From: Streptomyces sp. NRRL B-24085
Lineage (GTDB): Bacteria; Actinomycetota; Actinomycetes; Streptomycetales; Streptomycetaceae
Direction: 5' to 3'
NCBI RefSeq assembly: GCF_001282115.1
Contig: NZ_LJBR01000403.1
Coordinates: 1-37,456 of the forward strand
Length of the DNA: 37,456 nucleotides
The translations under genes were made by a program, and so were the position numbers. The notes below the pieces were generated by a model. It had not been told where the DNA came from, did no database searches, and was given only the letters and a program-made list of their open reading frames with translations. Below are positions 1 through 8,673 of this stretch, one piece after another. Every line of letters starts with the position of its first letter. Position 1 is the first letter of the stretch.

Positions 1-263
1 GCCGATCCCCGTCCGCCGACGGGCGGGGCCGCCGGGGGTGAGGGCCGGCTCTTCGACGCGGGTGCCGACTCCCGCGGCTCGGTGAGCGAGTCGTCCGGCA
101 CGTCCGGCTCACCGGGCACGTCCGGCCCACCCGGCACGTCCGGTCCGCCGGAAGGCTCCGGCTCGGGGGCACCGCCCGGCTCGGGGGCACCGCCCGGTCC
201 GTCCGGCCCGCTCGGGGCGCCCGGTCGCCGCCGGGCGTCCGAGCCTCCGTCGTACGCGTCCAT
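1..263 (-). CDS. N-terminus of a divergent hypothetical protein (partial)
   Basis: A minus-strand frame opens with ATG at 263 and stays open to the window edge, giving at least 87 residues. The protein starts MDAYDGGSDARRRPG and is extremely rich in Pro, Gly, Glu and Asp, with short repeats such as GGAPEP and PDVPGGPDVPGEPDVP, typical of a disordered N-terminal tail. It has no recognisable domain before the edge. The gene would be divergent from paaA. The ribosome-binding site is poor (a GGGGCGG run almost touches the ATG), so the start may lie elsewhere. The other frames here are also open, so the coding call rests on its promoter-facing position and smooth codon pattern. No function can be given. 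Confidence 0.4.
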   Translation of the reverse strand, partial: MDAYDGGSDARRRPGAPSGPDGPGGAPEPGGAPEPEPSGGPDVPGGPDVPGEPDVPDDSLTEPRESAPASKSRPSPPAAPPVGGRGS

Positions 264-446
264 TCCGCCCCGTTCCCGATTCCGGTCCGTCCACCGCCGC
301 CCGGCCGCGGAAGGCGGCGGCGCCCCGTGGCCGGCGCCCGCACCCGCCTCGCCGCCGCGGTGGCTGCACGGCACGGTACTCAGCCCCGACCGCCCCGCAC
401 AGCCCCTTCCGAACGGCCCGGCCGTGGCCGTTCTCACTACGGCCTC

Positions 447-481
447 GGTTTTCCACAGGCTGCCGTGTGGGTTTTCCACAG
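447..481. repeat. Pair of 12-bp direct repeats upstream of paaA
   Basis: GGTTTTCCACAG occurs at 447-458 and again at 470-481, 23 bp apart, so both copies lie on about the same face of the helix. The second copy ends four bases before the candidate -35 hexamer of the paaA promoter. This is the layout of an activator site, though the core TTTTCCACA also loosely resembles a DnaA box. Confidence 0.6.
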
Positions 482-484
482 CGG

Positions 485-513
485 TTGACACCTTACGGCG
501 CCCGGCACACCAT
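485..513 (+). promoter_or_regulatory. Candidate paaA promoter
   Basis: TTGACA at 485-490 is a perfect -35 hexamer. At 17-bp spacing the -10 position (508-513) reads CACCAT, which is weak, so an activator or a different spacing may be needed. The region lies between the 12-bp direct repeats and the PaaR-like palindrome, 70-95 bp before the paaA start. Confidence 0.45.
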
Positions 514-525
514 GGAATCGCACGA

Positions 526-539
526 ACCGAACGATCGGT
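526..539. promoter_or_regulatory. PaaR-like operator
   Basis: ACCGAACGATCGGT is an inverted repeat (ACCGA, 4 bases, TCGGT). It fits the ACCGNNCGNNCGGT core that I recall for the TetR-family phenylacetate repressor PaaR of Corynebacterium. It sits just downstream of the candidate promoter and 40 bp before paaA, where a repressor would block transcription until phenylacetyl-CoA releases it. No paaR gene is visible in this window. Confidence 0.6.
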
Positions 540-579
540 CGGGAGCAGGTTCCGGCGGAGCCCAGGTCGAGGGGGCCTC

Positions 580-1646
<1,067 letters not shown>

Positions 1647-1650
<4 letters not shown>

Positions 1651-1934
1651 CGACCACCGACTGGCCCCTGTGGGAGGTCTTCGTGCGCTCGCGCCGCGGC
1701 CTCTCCCACACCCACGCCGGCAGCCTGCACGCCCCGGACGCCGAGCTCGCCCTGCGCAACGCACGGGACCTGTACACCCGGCGCGGCGAAGGCGTCTCGA
1801 TCTGGGTGGTGCCCTCGTCCGCGGTCACGGCCTCCTCGCCCGACGAGAAGGACCCGTTCTTCGAGCCCGCCGCCGACAAGCCGTACCGGCACCCGACGTT
1901 CTACGAGATCCCGGAAGGGGTGAAGCACCTGTGA
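1647..1934 (+). CDS. paaB: Phenylacetyl-CoA epoxidase subunit PaaB
   Basis: Small 95-residue subunit of the PaaABCE epoxidase complex. It begins MTTTDWPLWEVFVRSRRGLSHTH, with the PLWEVFVR and GLSHxHxGSLHAPD motifs characteristic of PaaB, and ends with YRHPTFYEIPEGVKHL. In the known complexes PaaB bridges the PaaAC heterodimers and is needed for activity. Its start overlaps the paaA stop (ATGA) and its own stop overlaps the GTG start of paaC (GTGA), fixing both ends. Length and order match the standard paa operon. Confidence 0.96.
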
Positions 1935-2689
1935 CCGCGCCCGAGACGGCGGCCGGGACCGCCGCGCCCCGGTCCACCCCGGTTCCCGCGGCGGCCGCCC
2001 TCGCCCTGGGCGACGACGCGCTGGTGCTGTCGCACCGCCTCGGCGAGTGGGCGGGCCACGCCCCCGTCCTGGAGGAGGAGGTCGCCCTCGCCAACATCGC
2101 CCTCGACCTGCTCGGCCAGGCCCGGGTGCTGCTGTCCATGGCCGGTGACGAGGACGAGCTGGCGTATCTGCGCGAGGAGCGCGCCTTCCGCAACCTCCAG
2201 CTCGTGGAGCAACCGAACGGCGACTTCGCGCACACCATCGTCCGCCAGCTCTTCTTCTCCACCTACCAGCACCTGCTCCACACCGAACTGGCGGCGGGCG
2301 ACGGCCCCTTCGCCCCGCTGGCCGCCAAGACCGTCAAGGAGGTCGCCTACCACCGCGACCACGCCGAGCAGTGGACCCTGCGGCTCGGCGACGGCACCGA
2401 GGAGAGCCACGCGCGGATGCGGCGGGCCTGCGCGGCGCTGTGGCGGTTCTCCGGCGAGATGTTCCAGCCGGTGGAGGGGGTGGACGTCGACGAGGAGCGT
2501 CTGGAGGCCGCCTGGCTGGCGTCCGTGGAGGACGTCCTGCGCCGGGCCACCCTGAGCGTGCCCGAAGGACCGCGCTCGGGCGCGTGGGCCGCGGGGGCGG
2601 GACGGCAGGGCCTGCACACCGAGTCCTTCGGCCGGATGCTCGCCGAGATGCAGCACCTGCACCGCAGTCACCCGGGGGCGTCATGGTGA
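1931..2689 (+). CDS. paaC: Phenylacetyl-CoA epoxidase structural subunit PaaC
   Basis: 252-residue ferritin-like subunit that pairs with PaaA but does not hold the active diiron site. Diagnostic stretches are LGDDALVLSHRLGEWAGHAP, ALDLLGQARVLL, FAHTIVRQLFFSTY and KEVAYHRDHAEQWTLRLGDG. Translation starts at GTG 1931, overlapping the paaB stop; an in-frame extension upstream lies inside paaB and is rejected. The final codons overlap the paaD start. The N-terminus carries an Ala/Pro-rich stretch of about 20 residues before the conserved fold. Confidence 0.95.
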   Translation: MTAPETAAGTAAPRSTPVPAAAALALGDDALVLSHRLGEWAGHAPVLEEEVALANIALDLLGQARVLLSMAGDEDELAYLREERAFRNLQLVEQPNGDFAHTIVRQLFFSTYQHLLHTELAAGDGPFAPLAAKTVKEVAYHRDHAEQWTLRLGDGTEESHARMRRACAALWRFSGEMFQPVEGVDVDEERLEAAWLASVEDVLRRATLSVPEGPRSGAWAAGAGRQGLHTESFGRMLAEMQHLHRSHPGASW

Positions 2690-3207
2690 CGCTCACCCCG
2701 CTGGAGAGCGAGCTGTTCGCACTCGCCGGCTCGGTGCCCGACCCCGAACTGCCCGTGCTCACCCTGCGCGAGCTGGGTGTGCTGCGCGCGGTGCATGCCC
2801 GGGGGTCGGACTCGGTCGAGGTCGAACTGACCCCGACGTACACCGGCTGCCCGGCGATCGAGGCGATGTCCCGGGACATAGAGCGGGTGCTGCACGAGCA
2901 CGGCGTGCGGGAGGTCACCGTCCGCACGGTGCTCGCGCCCGCCTGGTCGACCGACGACATCACGGCCGAAGGACGCCGCAAGCTGCGCGAGTTCGGCATA
3001 GCGCCACCGCGTGTGACGGCGGCCGGTCCGGTTCCGGTGGGACTGGGCCCGACGCGGACACGCGACGCGGAGCTCGAGGCCGTCGTGTGCCCGCACTGCG
3101 GTTCCGCCGACACCGAACTGCTCAGCCGGTTCTCCTCCACCGCGTGCAAGGCGCTGCGGCGGTGCCTGGACTGCCGTGAACCGTTCGACCACTTCAAGGA
3201 GTTGTGA
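2683..3207 (+). CDS. paaD: Phenylacetate degradation protein PaaD (MIP18/DUF59-type maturation factor)
   Basis: 174 residues. The N-terminal two thirds form a DUF59/MIP18-like domain (SVPDPELPVLTLRELGVLR, LTPTYTGCPAIEAM), a family linked to Fe-S or metal-centre assembly. The C-terminus has a CxxC...C..CxxC cluster (VCPHCGS, ACKALRRCLDC) able to bind zinc or iron. PaaD is thought to help mature the epoxidase or its reductase rather than catalyse the reaction. ATG 2683 overlaps the end of paaC; GTG 2686 is an alternative start. The stop overlaps the paaE ATG as TGATG. Confidence 0.95.
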   Translation: MVTLTPLESELFALAGSVPDPELPVLTLRELGVLRAVHARGSDSVEVELTPTYTGCPAIEAMSRDIERVLHEHGVREVTVRTVLAPAWSTDDITAEGRRKLREFGIAPPRVTAAGPVPVGLGPTRTRDAELEAVVCPHCGSADTELLSRFSSTACKALRRCLDCREPFDHFKEL

Positions 3208-4265
3208 TGGCCCGCTTCCACCCGCTCCCGGTGGCCGCGGTCGACCGGCTCACCGACGACTCCGTGGCCCTGACCCTCACCGTGCCGCCCGAGCTGCGCG
3301 AGGAGTTCCGGCACGCCGCCGGACAGCATCTCGCCCTGCGCCGCACGGCCGACGGCAAGGAGATACGCCGGACCTACTCCATCTGCTCCCCGGCCCCGGA
3401 CGGCGAGGGACCGCGCGAACTGCGGGTCGGCGTGCGGCTGGTGGAGGGCGGTGCCTTCTCGACGTACGCGCTCAAGGAGATCAACGTCGGCGACGAGCTG
3501 GAGGTGATGACGCCGGCGGGCCGGTTCACCCTCGACCCGGCGCCCGGTCTGTACGCGGCGATCGTCGGCGGCAGCGGTATCACCCCGGTGCTGTCGATCG
3601 TGTCGACACTGCTGGCGCGTGAGCCGGGGGCCCGGTTCTGTCTGATCCGCAGCGACCGTACGTCCGCGTCAACAATGTTCCTGGAGGAGGTCGCCGACCT
3701 GAAGGACCGCCACCCCGAGCGGTTCCAGCTGGTCACGGTGCTCTCCCGGGAGGAGCAGCAGGCGGGGCTGCCCTCCGGGCGGCTCGACCGGCAGCGGCTG
3801 ACCGGGCTGCTGCCCGCGCTGCTGCCGGTGGACCGGGTGGCGGGGTGGTTCCTGTGCGGGCCGTTCGGACTGGTGCAGGGGGCGGAGCGGGCGTTGCGTG
3901 AGCTCGGGGTCGCCCGTGCCCGGATCCACGAGGAGATCTTCCACGTGGACGCGGGGGCCGCCCCGGTGCAGCCGGTTCCCGCGCCCGCGCACAGCACGGT
4001 GACCGCCCGGCTGGACGGACGCGCCGGGAGCTGGCCCGTCCAGGACGGCGAGTCGCTGCTGGAGACGGTGCTGCGCAACCGGTCCGACGCGCCTTACGCC
4101 TGCAAGGGCGGGGTGTGCGGAACCTGCCGGGCCTTCCTGGTGTCCGGGGAGGTGCGCATGGAGCGCAACTTCGCGCTGGAGCCGGAGGAGACCGAGGCGG
4201 GCTATGTGCTGGCGTGCCAGTCCCATCCGGTGACGGAGAAGGTGGAGCTGGACTTCGACAGGTGA
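3207..4265 (+). CDS. paaE: Phenylacetyl-CoA epoxidase reductase PaaE
   Basis: 352-residue NAD(P)H-dependent reductase feeding electrons to PaaA. Domains in order are an FAD-binding barrel (RRTYSICSPAP), an NAD(P)-binding domain (IVGGSGITPVLSI, CGPFGLV) and a C-terminal plant-type 2Fe-2S ferredoxin domain with Cys ligands in CKGGVCGTC and a last Cys in VLACQSHP. The start is ATG 3207, six bases after an AAGGAG ribosome-binding site at 3197-3202; a GTG at 3204 is possible but less favoured. It is the last gene of the paa run here; paaK and the downstream ring-opening genes are absent from the window. Confidence 0.96.
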   Translation: MARFHPLPVAAVDRLTDDSVALTLTVPPELREEFRHAAGQHLALRRTADGKEIRRTYSICSPAPDGEGPRELRVGVRLVEGGAFSTYALKEINVGDELEVMTPAGRFTLDPAPGLYAAIVGGSGITPVLSIVSTLLAREPGARFCLIRSDRTSASTMFLEEVADLKDRHPERFQLVTVLSREEQQAGLPSGRLDRQRLTGLLPALLPVDRVAGWFLCGPFGLVQGAERALRELGVARARIHEEIFHVDAGAAPVQPVPAPAHSTVTARLDGRAGSWPVQDGESLLETVLRNRSDAPYACKGGVCGTCRAFLVSGEVRMERNFALEPEETEAGYVLACQSHPVTEKVELDFDR

Positions 4266-4342
4266 GGGGCTGCCGGAACCCCGACTGTCGGAGAACACCC
4301 AAAGCCGGCTGACCCCCTCGTCCGCTGCCCGTTCCCTTCTTC

Positions 4343-4356
4343 TAGAACCTGTTCTA
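4343..4356. promoter_or_regulatory. KstR-type operator upstream of acyl-CoA dehydrogenase gene
   Basis: TAGAACCTGTTCTA is an inverted repeat that fits exactly the TnnAACnnGTTnnA motif described for the TetR repressor KstR of actinobacterial sterol catabolism. It lies 71 bp before the acyl-CoA dehydrogenase GTG and just upstream of a TTGACG -35-like hexamer. Confidence 0.65.
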
Positions 4357-4358
4357 TC

Positions 4359-4387
4359 TTGACGGACCGTCAGATCGAGCTCGATCT
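4359..4387. promoter_or_regulatory. Promoter region with two adjoining perfect palindromes
   Basis: TTGACG at 4359-4364 is a -35 candidate for the downstream gene. It overlaps a perfect 13-base palindrome, TGACGGACCGTCA (4360-4372), which abuts a perfect 16-base palindrome, AGATCGAGCTCGATCT (4372-4387). Together with the KstR-type box they fill 45 bp. They could be sites for separate regulators or a structured leader; no clear -10 hexamer is visible. Confidence 0.55.
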
Positions 4388-4426
4388 GCCGACCCCATCT
4401 GCCGATCCGTCGGAAGGACAGGGACC

Positions 4427-5569
4427 GTGGACTTCACCTTCAGTGAGGAGCAGCAGGCGGCGGCCGAGGCGGCGCGGGGGGTGTTCGCCGGCGTCGCGCC
4501 GGACGCGGTGCCGTCTCCGGCGCTGACCACGGGTGCTGTGGCCGACGAGTTCGACCGCGCCCTGTGGGCCAGGCTCGCCGACGCGGACCTGCTGAGCCTG
4601 CTGTCGGATCAGGAGTACGGCGGGGCGGGGCTGGACGCCGTCGCCCTGTGCCTGGTGCTGCGCGAGTCGGCGAAGGTGCTGGCGCGGGTTCCCCTGCTGG
4701 AGAACAGCGCGGCCATGGCGGCCGTACAGGCCTACGGCGGCCCGGAGTTGAGGGGGGCGCTGCTGGAGCGGGCCGGGCGCGGGGAGATCGTGCTGACCGT
4801 CGCCTCGAGCGGCCGCACCGGGCATGATCCGGCCGAACTCGCCGTCACCGCGCGGCGGGAGGAGGGGGAGGAGGCCGGCTGGATCCTGGACGGGGTGCAG
4901 ACGGCGGTGCCGTGGGCGTACGACGCGGACTTCGTCGTCGTACCGGCGCACACGGCCGGGGGCCGGACCGTGCTCGCGCTGGTGCCCCGGGTCCATGAGG
5001 GGGTCGCGCTCGGCGAGCAGTTCTCCACCAGCGGGGAGCGGCTGGGCGAGCTGCGGCTGGAGTCGGTGGGGATCGCCGCCCGGGACGTGATCGACGTCGA
5101 GGGCGCGTGGGAGTGGCTGCGGGACCTGCTGACCACGGGGACCTGTGCGCTGGCGCTCGGACTGAGCGAGCGGGTGCTGCGGATGACCAGCGAGTACACC
5201 GGTCAGCGGGTGCAGTTCGGGTTCCCGGTCGCCACCTTCCAGGCGGTGGCGGTGCAGGCCGCCGACCGTTACATCGACCTGCGCGCGATGGAGGTCACGC
5301 TGTGGCAGGCCGCCTGGCGGCTCGCCTCGGGGGCGCGGGGGGCGCTGCCGGTCGCGGGGGACGTGGCCGTGGCGAAGATCTGGGCGTCGGAGGGGGTACG
5401 GCGGGTGGTGCAGACGGCACAGCATCTGCACGGCGGATTCGGCGCCGATGTCGACTACCCGCTGCACCGGTACCACGCCTGGGCCAAGCACCTGGAGCTG
5501 TCGCTCGGTCCGGCGGCGGCGCACGAGGAGGCGCTGGGGGAGCTGCTGGCGGCGCATCCCCTGGGCTGA
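4427..5569 (+). CDS. Acyl-CoA dehydrogenase, FadE-like
   Basis: 380-residue flavoprotein of the acyl-CoA dehydrogenase family. It begins MDFTFSEEQQAAAEAARGVF, has the mid-domain LxxEYGGAGLD-like stretch (LSDQEYGGAGLDAVAL), and a C-terminal helical domain with TGQRVQFGFPVATFQAVAVQAAD and a QHLHGGFGADVDYPLHRY segment. The short length and divergent N-terminal domain resemble actinobacterial dehydrogenases that work as heterotetramers with a partner subunit in sterol side-chain oxidation. The KstR-type box upstream supports that role, but no partner gene is adjacent. GTG 4427 follows a GGAAGG site at 4412-4417. The substrate cannot be read from sequence. Confidence 0.88.
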   Translation: MDFTFSEEQQAAAEAARGVFAGVAPDAVPSPALTTGAVADEFDRALWARLADADLLSLLSDQEYGGAGLDAVALCLVLRESAKVLARVPLLENSAAMAAVQAYGGPELRGALLERAGRGEIVLTVASSGRTGHDPAELAVTARREEGEEAGWILDGVQTAVPWAYDADFVVVPAHTAGGRTVLALVPRVHEGVALGEQFSTSGERLGELRLESVGIAARDVIDVEGAWEWLRDLLTTGTCALALGLSERVLRMTSEYTGQRVQFGFPVATFQAVAVQAADRYIDLRAMEVTLWQAAWRLASGARGALPVAGDVAVAKIWASEGVRRVVQTAQHLHGGFGADVDYPLHRYHAWAKHLELSLGPAAAHEEALGELLAAHPLG

Positions 5570-5646
5570 GACGGCGTTGCGGTGCCCCGCCCGGCGGCCG
5601 GCCGACGAGCGGGCCCACCGCGCAAGCCGTCACGACCGGAACCCCG

Positions 5647-5678
5647 GGGTGGCGGGAACGGCTGAGCGCCCGCCACCC
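5647..5678. terminator. GC-rich hairpin between convergent genes
   Basis: GGGTGGCGGG (5647-5656) pairs perfectly with CCCGCCACCC (5669-5678) across a 12-base loop. It lies in the 154-bp gap between the acyl-CoA dehydrogenase (plus) and rhodanese (minus) genes, so it can serve both transcripts. There is no U-tract, as is common in Streptomyces. Confidence 0.6.
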
Positions 5679-5723
5679 GGGCCCGCCGCAGACCGGGGAC
5701 CGCGGGCCGCGGATCGCGGATCG

Positions 5724-6071
5724 CTAGAGCACGAAGCCCGGCCGGCCGTCGTCGGTCACCACGGGGCGGCCCGCCTCGGCCCACGACTGCATCCCGCCGT
5801 CGACGTTCGCGGCGTCGACGCCCTGCTGGGCCAGGTACATGGTGACCTGGGCCGAGCGGCCGCCGGACCGGCAGATCACATGGACGCGGGCGTCCTGCGG
5901 GGCGGCCTCGGTCAGCTCGCCGTAGCGGGCCACGAACTCACTGATGGGGATGTGCAGCGCCCCTTCGGCATGACCGGCCTGCCACTCGTCGTCCTCCCGG
6001 ACGTCCAGCAGGAAATCGTCGTCCTTGAGGTCCGTGACCTGGACCGTGGGCACACCAGCACCGAAATTCAT
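5724..6071 (-). CDS. Single-domain rhodanese-like sulfurtransferase
   Basis: 115-residue cytoplasmic rhodanese-fold protein. The active loop reads CRSGGRS, with Cys in the catalytic place followed by the small residues of single-domain GlpE/PspE-type enzymes; flanking motifs are LLDVREDDEWQAGH and NVDGGMQSWAEAG. The likely role is sulfane-sulfur transfer, acceptor unknown. ATG 6071 has no Shine-Dalgarno sequence. A TAGCGT hexamer ends seven bases before it, so a leaderless transcript is plausible. The frame is open further upstream but that part overlaps the neighbouring gene and is not family-like. It follows the J-domain gene on the same strand with a 38-bp gap. Confidence 0.9.
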   Translation of the reverse strand: MNFGAGVPTVQVTDLKDDDFLLDVREDDEWQAGHAEGALHIPISEFVARYGELTEAAPQDARVHVICRSGGRSAQVTMYLAQQGVDAANVDGGMQSWAEAGRPVVTDDGRPGFVL

Positions 6072-6109
6072 GAGGCCGACGCTACCCGACGTCCCGGGGG
6101 CGCGGCCGG

Positions 6110-6931
6110 TCACTCCTGCGCGAGCAGCTCCGCGAGCTCCGCCTCGCGCGTGGAGACGTCGGCCAGGAGCTTCTCGGCGATCTCCTCCAGGAGGCGGTCC
6201 GGGTCGTCCGGTGCCATCCGGAGCATCGAACCGATCGCGCTCTCCTCCAGCTCCCGGGCGACCACCGTCAGCAGTTCCTTGCGCTGGGCGAGCCATTCGA
6301 GGCGGGCGTAGAGCTCATCGCTGGGGGTGGGGCCCTGCTCCGGCGGCTTGGGACCGGCGGCCCACTCCTCGGACAGTTCGCGCAGGAGGGGTTCGTCGCC
6401 GCGGGAGTAGGCGCCGTTGACCCGGGTGATGAACTCCTCGCGGCGCGCCCGCTCGGTGTCGTCCTGGGCCAGGTCCGGGTGGGCCTTGCGGGCGAGCTCA
6501 CGGTAGAGCTTGCGCGCCTCGTCGCTGGGACGCACCCGCTGCGGGGGCCGCACCGGCTGGTCGGTGAGCATCGCGGCGGCCTCCGGGAACAGGCCCTCCC
6601 CGTCCATCCAGCCGTGGAACAGCTCCTCGACGCCGGGCATCGGCAGCACGCGGGCCCGGGCCTCCTCCGCCCTGCGCAGGTCCTCGGGGTCGCCGCTGCG
6701 GGCGGCCCGGATCTCCGCGATCTGCGCGTCCAGCTCGTCGAGGCGGGTGTACATGGGGCCGAGCTTCTGGTGGTGCAGGCGGGAGAAGTTCTCCACCTCG
6801 ATGCGGAAGGTCTCCACCGCGATCTCGTACTCGATGAGCGCCTGCTCCGCGGCCCGCACGGCCCGCTCCAGCCGCGCGGTGCCTGCGTCTGCGGCGGCGG
6901 TGCCGTGGGGGTCGGTCTCCGGGGACGTCAT
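6110..6931 (-). CDS. J-domain-containing protein
   Basis: 273 residues. An N-terminal helical and probably coiled-coil part (about 20-80, ALIEYEIAVETFRIEVENF, DELDAQIAEIR) is followed near residue 140 by a J-like segment, EARKLYRELARKAHPDLAQD, with the HPD tripeptide that activates DnaK-type chaperones, and FITRVNGAYSRGD after it. A long acidic helical C-terminus follows (LDRLLEEIAEKLL-type heptads). No Gly/Phe region or zinc domain is present, so it is not a DnaJ orthologue but a specialised co-chaperone or a protein that merely keeps the fold. ATG 6931 lacks a ribosome-binding site; TACGCT six bases upstream suggests a leaderless start. Confidence 0.82.
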   Translation of the reverse strand: MTSPETDPHGTAAADAGTARLERAVRAAEQALIEYEIAVETFRIEVENFSRLHHQKLGPMYTRLDELDAQIAEIRAARSGDPEDLRRAEEARARVLPMPGVEELFHGWMDGEGLFPEAAAMLTDQPVRPPQRVRPSDEARKLYRELARKAHPDLAQDDTERARREEFITRVNGAYSRGDEPLLRELSEEWAAGPKPPEQGPTPSDELYARLEWLAQRKELLTVVARELEESAIGSMLRMAPDDPDRLLEEIAEKLLADVSTREAELAELLAQE

Positions 6932-7013
6932 CCGGACAGCGTAACCGTGTCGGAGCGAGGGGGGCGCGGTACGGGGTGCCGGGTCAGGTGGTCGGGCGGG
7001 TGCGGGTGGCGTC

Positions 7014-7047
7014 GGGGCTGGTCGCGCGGTTCCCCGCGCCCCTGGGG
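7014..7047. repeat. Streptomyces-type intergenic palindromic repeat
   Basis: The stretch contains GCGCGG (7024-7029), a 4-base loop and CCGCGC (7034-7039), flanked by GGGGCTGGTC and CCCCTGGGG. It closely resembles a sequence that recurs in many Streptomyces intergenic regions (core GCGCGGGGAACTGCGCGA). It lies in the 156-bp gap between the J-domain and DUF2252 genes; the rest of the gap shows nothing recognisable. Confidence 0.6.
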
Positions 7048-7087
7048 TGAGTGCAGCAGCGCCTGCCCAAGGGGCCCCGTGGCCTCC

Positions 7088-8587
7088 TCACACCCCCGTC
7101 TCCGCCGCCACCCTCCCCGTGCGGACCGCCGTCACCAGTTCGGCGTGGTCCGCCTCCGTGCGGTCGGCGTAGGTGACGGCGAAGGTGGCGACGGCCTCGT
7201 CGAGCTCGTCGTTCTTGCCGCAGTAGCCGGCGATGAGGCGAGGGTCGGCGCTGTGCGAGTGGGCGCGGGCGAGGAGGGCGCCGGTCATCCGGCCGTAGTC
7301 GTCTATCTGGTCGGCGGAGAGGGCGGCCGGGTCGACGCTGCCCTTGCGGTTGCGGAACTGGCGGACCTGGAAGGGGCGGCCCTCGACGGTCGTCCAGCCC
7401 AGCAGGCTGTCGCTGACCACCTGCATCCGCTTCTGCCCGAGGACCACCCGGCGGCCCTCGTGGTCGACCGACGGGGCGTCGAAGCCCGCGGTGGCCAGGT
7501 GCGGCAGGAGGGCCGAGGCCCGCGCCTCCTTGACCTGGAGGACCAGCGGTTCGCCGCGGTGGTCCAGCAGCAGCACGACGTAGGAGCGGGTGCCGACGCT
7601 GCCGGTGCCGACGACGCGGAACGCCACGTCGTGCACCGCGTGCCGGGCCAGCAGCGGGTGGCGGTCCTCGGAGAGCGTGGTCAGGTAGTGCTCCAGCGAG
7701 GCGGCCACCGCCGCGGCCTCCTCGTCGGGCACCCGGCGCAGCACCGGCGGGGCGTCCACGAAGCGCCGGCCGCCGTCCTCCGTGAGCTCCGTGGAGCGTG
7801 CCGCGAAGCGCCCGCTGGTGTTGGCGCGCGCCTTCGCGGAGACCCGCTCCAGGGTGCCGACCAGGTCGTGGGCGTCGGTGTGCGAGACGAGTTCCTCGTC
7901 GGCGATGGCGTTCCACGCGTCCAGCACCGGGAGCTTGGCGAGCAGCCGCATGGTGCGCCGGTAGGCGCCCACCGCCCCGTGCGCCGCCGCGCGGCAGGTG
8001 TCCTCGTCGGCGCCGGTCTCCCGGCCCGCGAGGACCAGGGAGGCGGCGAGCCGCTTGAGGTCCCACTCCCAGGGGCCGTGGACCGTCTCGTCGAAGTCGT
8101 TCAGGTCGATGACCAGGCCGCCGCGGGCGTCGCCGTACAGGCCGAAGTTCGCCGCGTGCGCGTCGCCGCAGATCTGGGCGCGGATCCTGGTCATCGGGGT
8201 GCGGGCGAGGTCGTACGCCATGAGGCCGGCCGAGCCGCGCAGGAACGCGAACGGTGTGGCCGCCATCCGGCCCACCCGTATCGGTGTGAGCTCGGGCAGG
8301 CGGCCCCGGTTCGACTCCTCCACCGCGTCGACCGCGCCGGGCCGGGCGATGTCGAGGTCGAGCGCCGCGTGGGCACTGCGCGGGACGCTCTCCCGCAGCG
8401 CCTTGCCCTTCTTCTTGGGCGAGCCCTCGACGGGCCACCGGGCGAAGCCGCGCACAAGGGGCCGCCGGGCCCCGGCCGACGCGTCGGGGGACGTGCCGGC
8501 CGACGCCCCGTTCGCCCGCGCCCCGGCCGTGGTCTCCGCTTCGGCTTCGGTCACCGCGACCGCCTCCCCCGTGTCTCGCAGGATCAT
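7088..8587 (-). CDS. DUF2252 family protein (kinase-like fold)
   Basis: 499 residues, matching the length of DUF2252 proteins. The family signature CGDAHAANFGLYGD near residue 140 and VIDLNDFDETVHGPWEWDLKRLAASL after it resemble the catalytic HxxxxN and DFD elements of aminoglycoside-phosphotransferase-like kinases. LVLQVKEARAS and RVVLGQKRMQVVSD fall further on. Activity and substrate are unknown. The start is uncertain: ATG 8587 (MILRDTGEAV) has only a weak upstream GAG, and the first 40 residues are Ala/Gly/Thr-rich and poorly conserved in type, so a GTG about 12 codons downstream is possible. It forms a minus-strand run with the phospholipase gene, 86 bp away. Confidence 0.85.
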   Translation of the reverse strand: MILRDTGEAVAVTEAEAETTAGARANGASAGTSPDASAGARRPLVRGFARWPVEGSPKKKGKALRESVPRSAHAALDLDIARPGAVDAVEESNRGRLPELTPIRVGRMAATPFAFLRGSAGLMAYDLARTPMTRIRAQICGDAHAANFGLYGDARGGLVIDLNDFDETVHGPWEWDLKRLAASLVLAGRETGADEDTCRAAAHGAVGAYRRTMRLLAKLPVLDAWNAIADEELVSHTDAHDLVGTLERVSAKARANTSGRFAARSTELTEDGGRRFVDAPPVLRRVPDEEAAAVAASLEHYLTTLSEDRHPLLARHAVHDVAFRVVGTGSVGTRSYVVLLLDHRGEPLVLQVKEARASALLPHLATAGFDAPSVDHEGRRVVLGQKRMQVVSDSLLGWTTVEGRPFQVRQFRNRKGSVDPAALSADQIDDYGRMTGALLARAHSHSADPRLIAGYCGKNDELDEAVATFAVTYADRTEADHAELVTAVRTGRVAAETGV

Positions 8588-8673
8588 CAACTCGTGCCGA
8601 CCGTACAACCACCAGCCGAAACGCGTCAGACCCTGTGGACAACCCCACGGTGGCGCACAGGCCGTCCCGGTGC

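Noticed and set aside
447..481. DnaA boxes or a replication origin
   Set aside because: Only two loose matches to TTNTCCACA are present, with no dnaA or dnaN nearby and no larger box cluster.
82..579. Upstream in-frame extension of paaA to give 522 residues
   Set aside because: The extension crosses the promoter, direct repeats and operator. It is low-complexity, and PaaA proteins begin near the ATG at 580.
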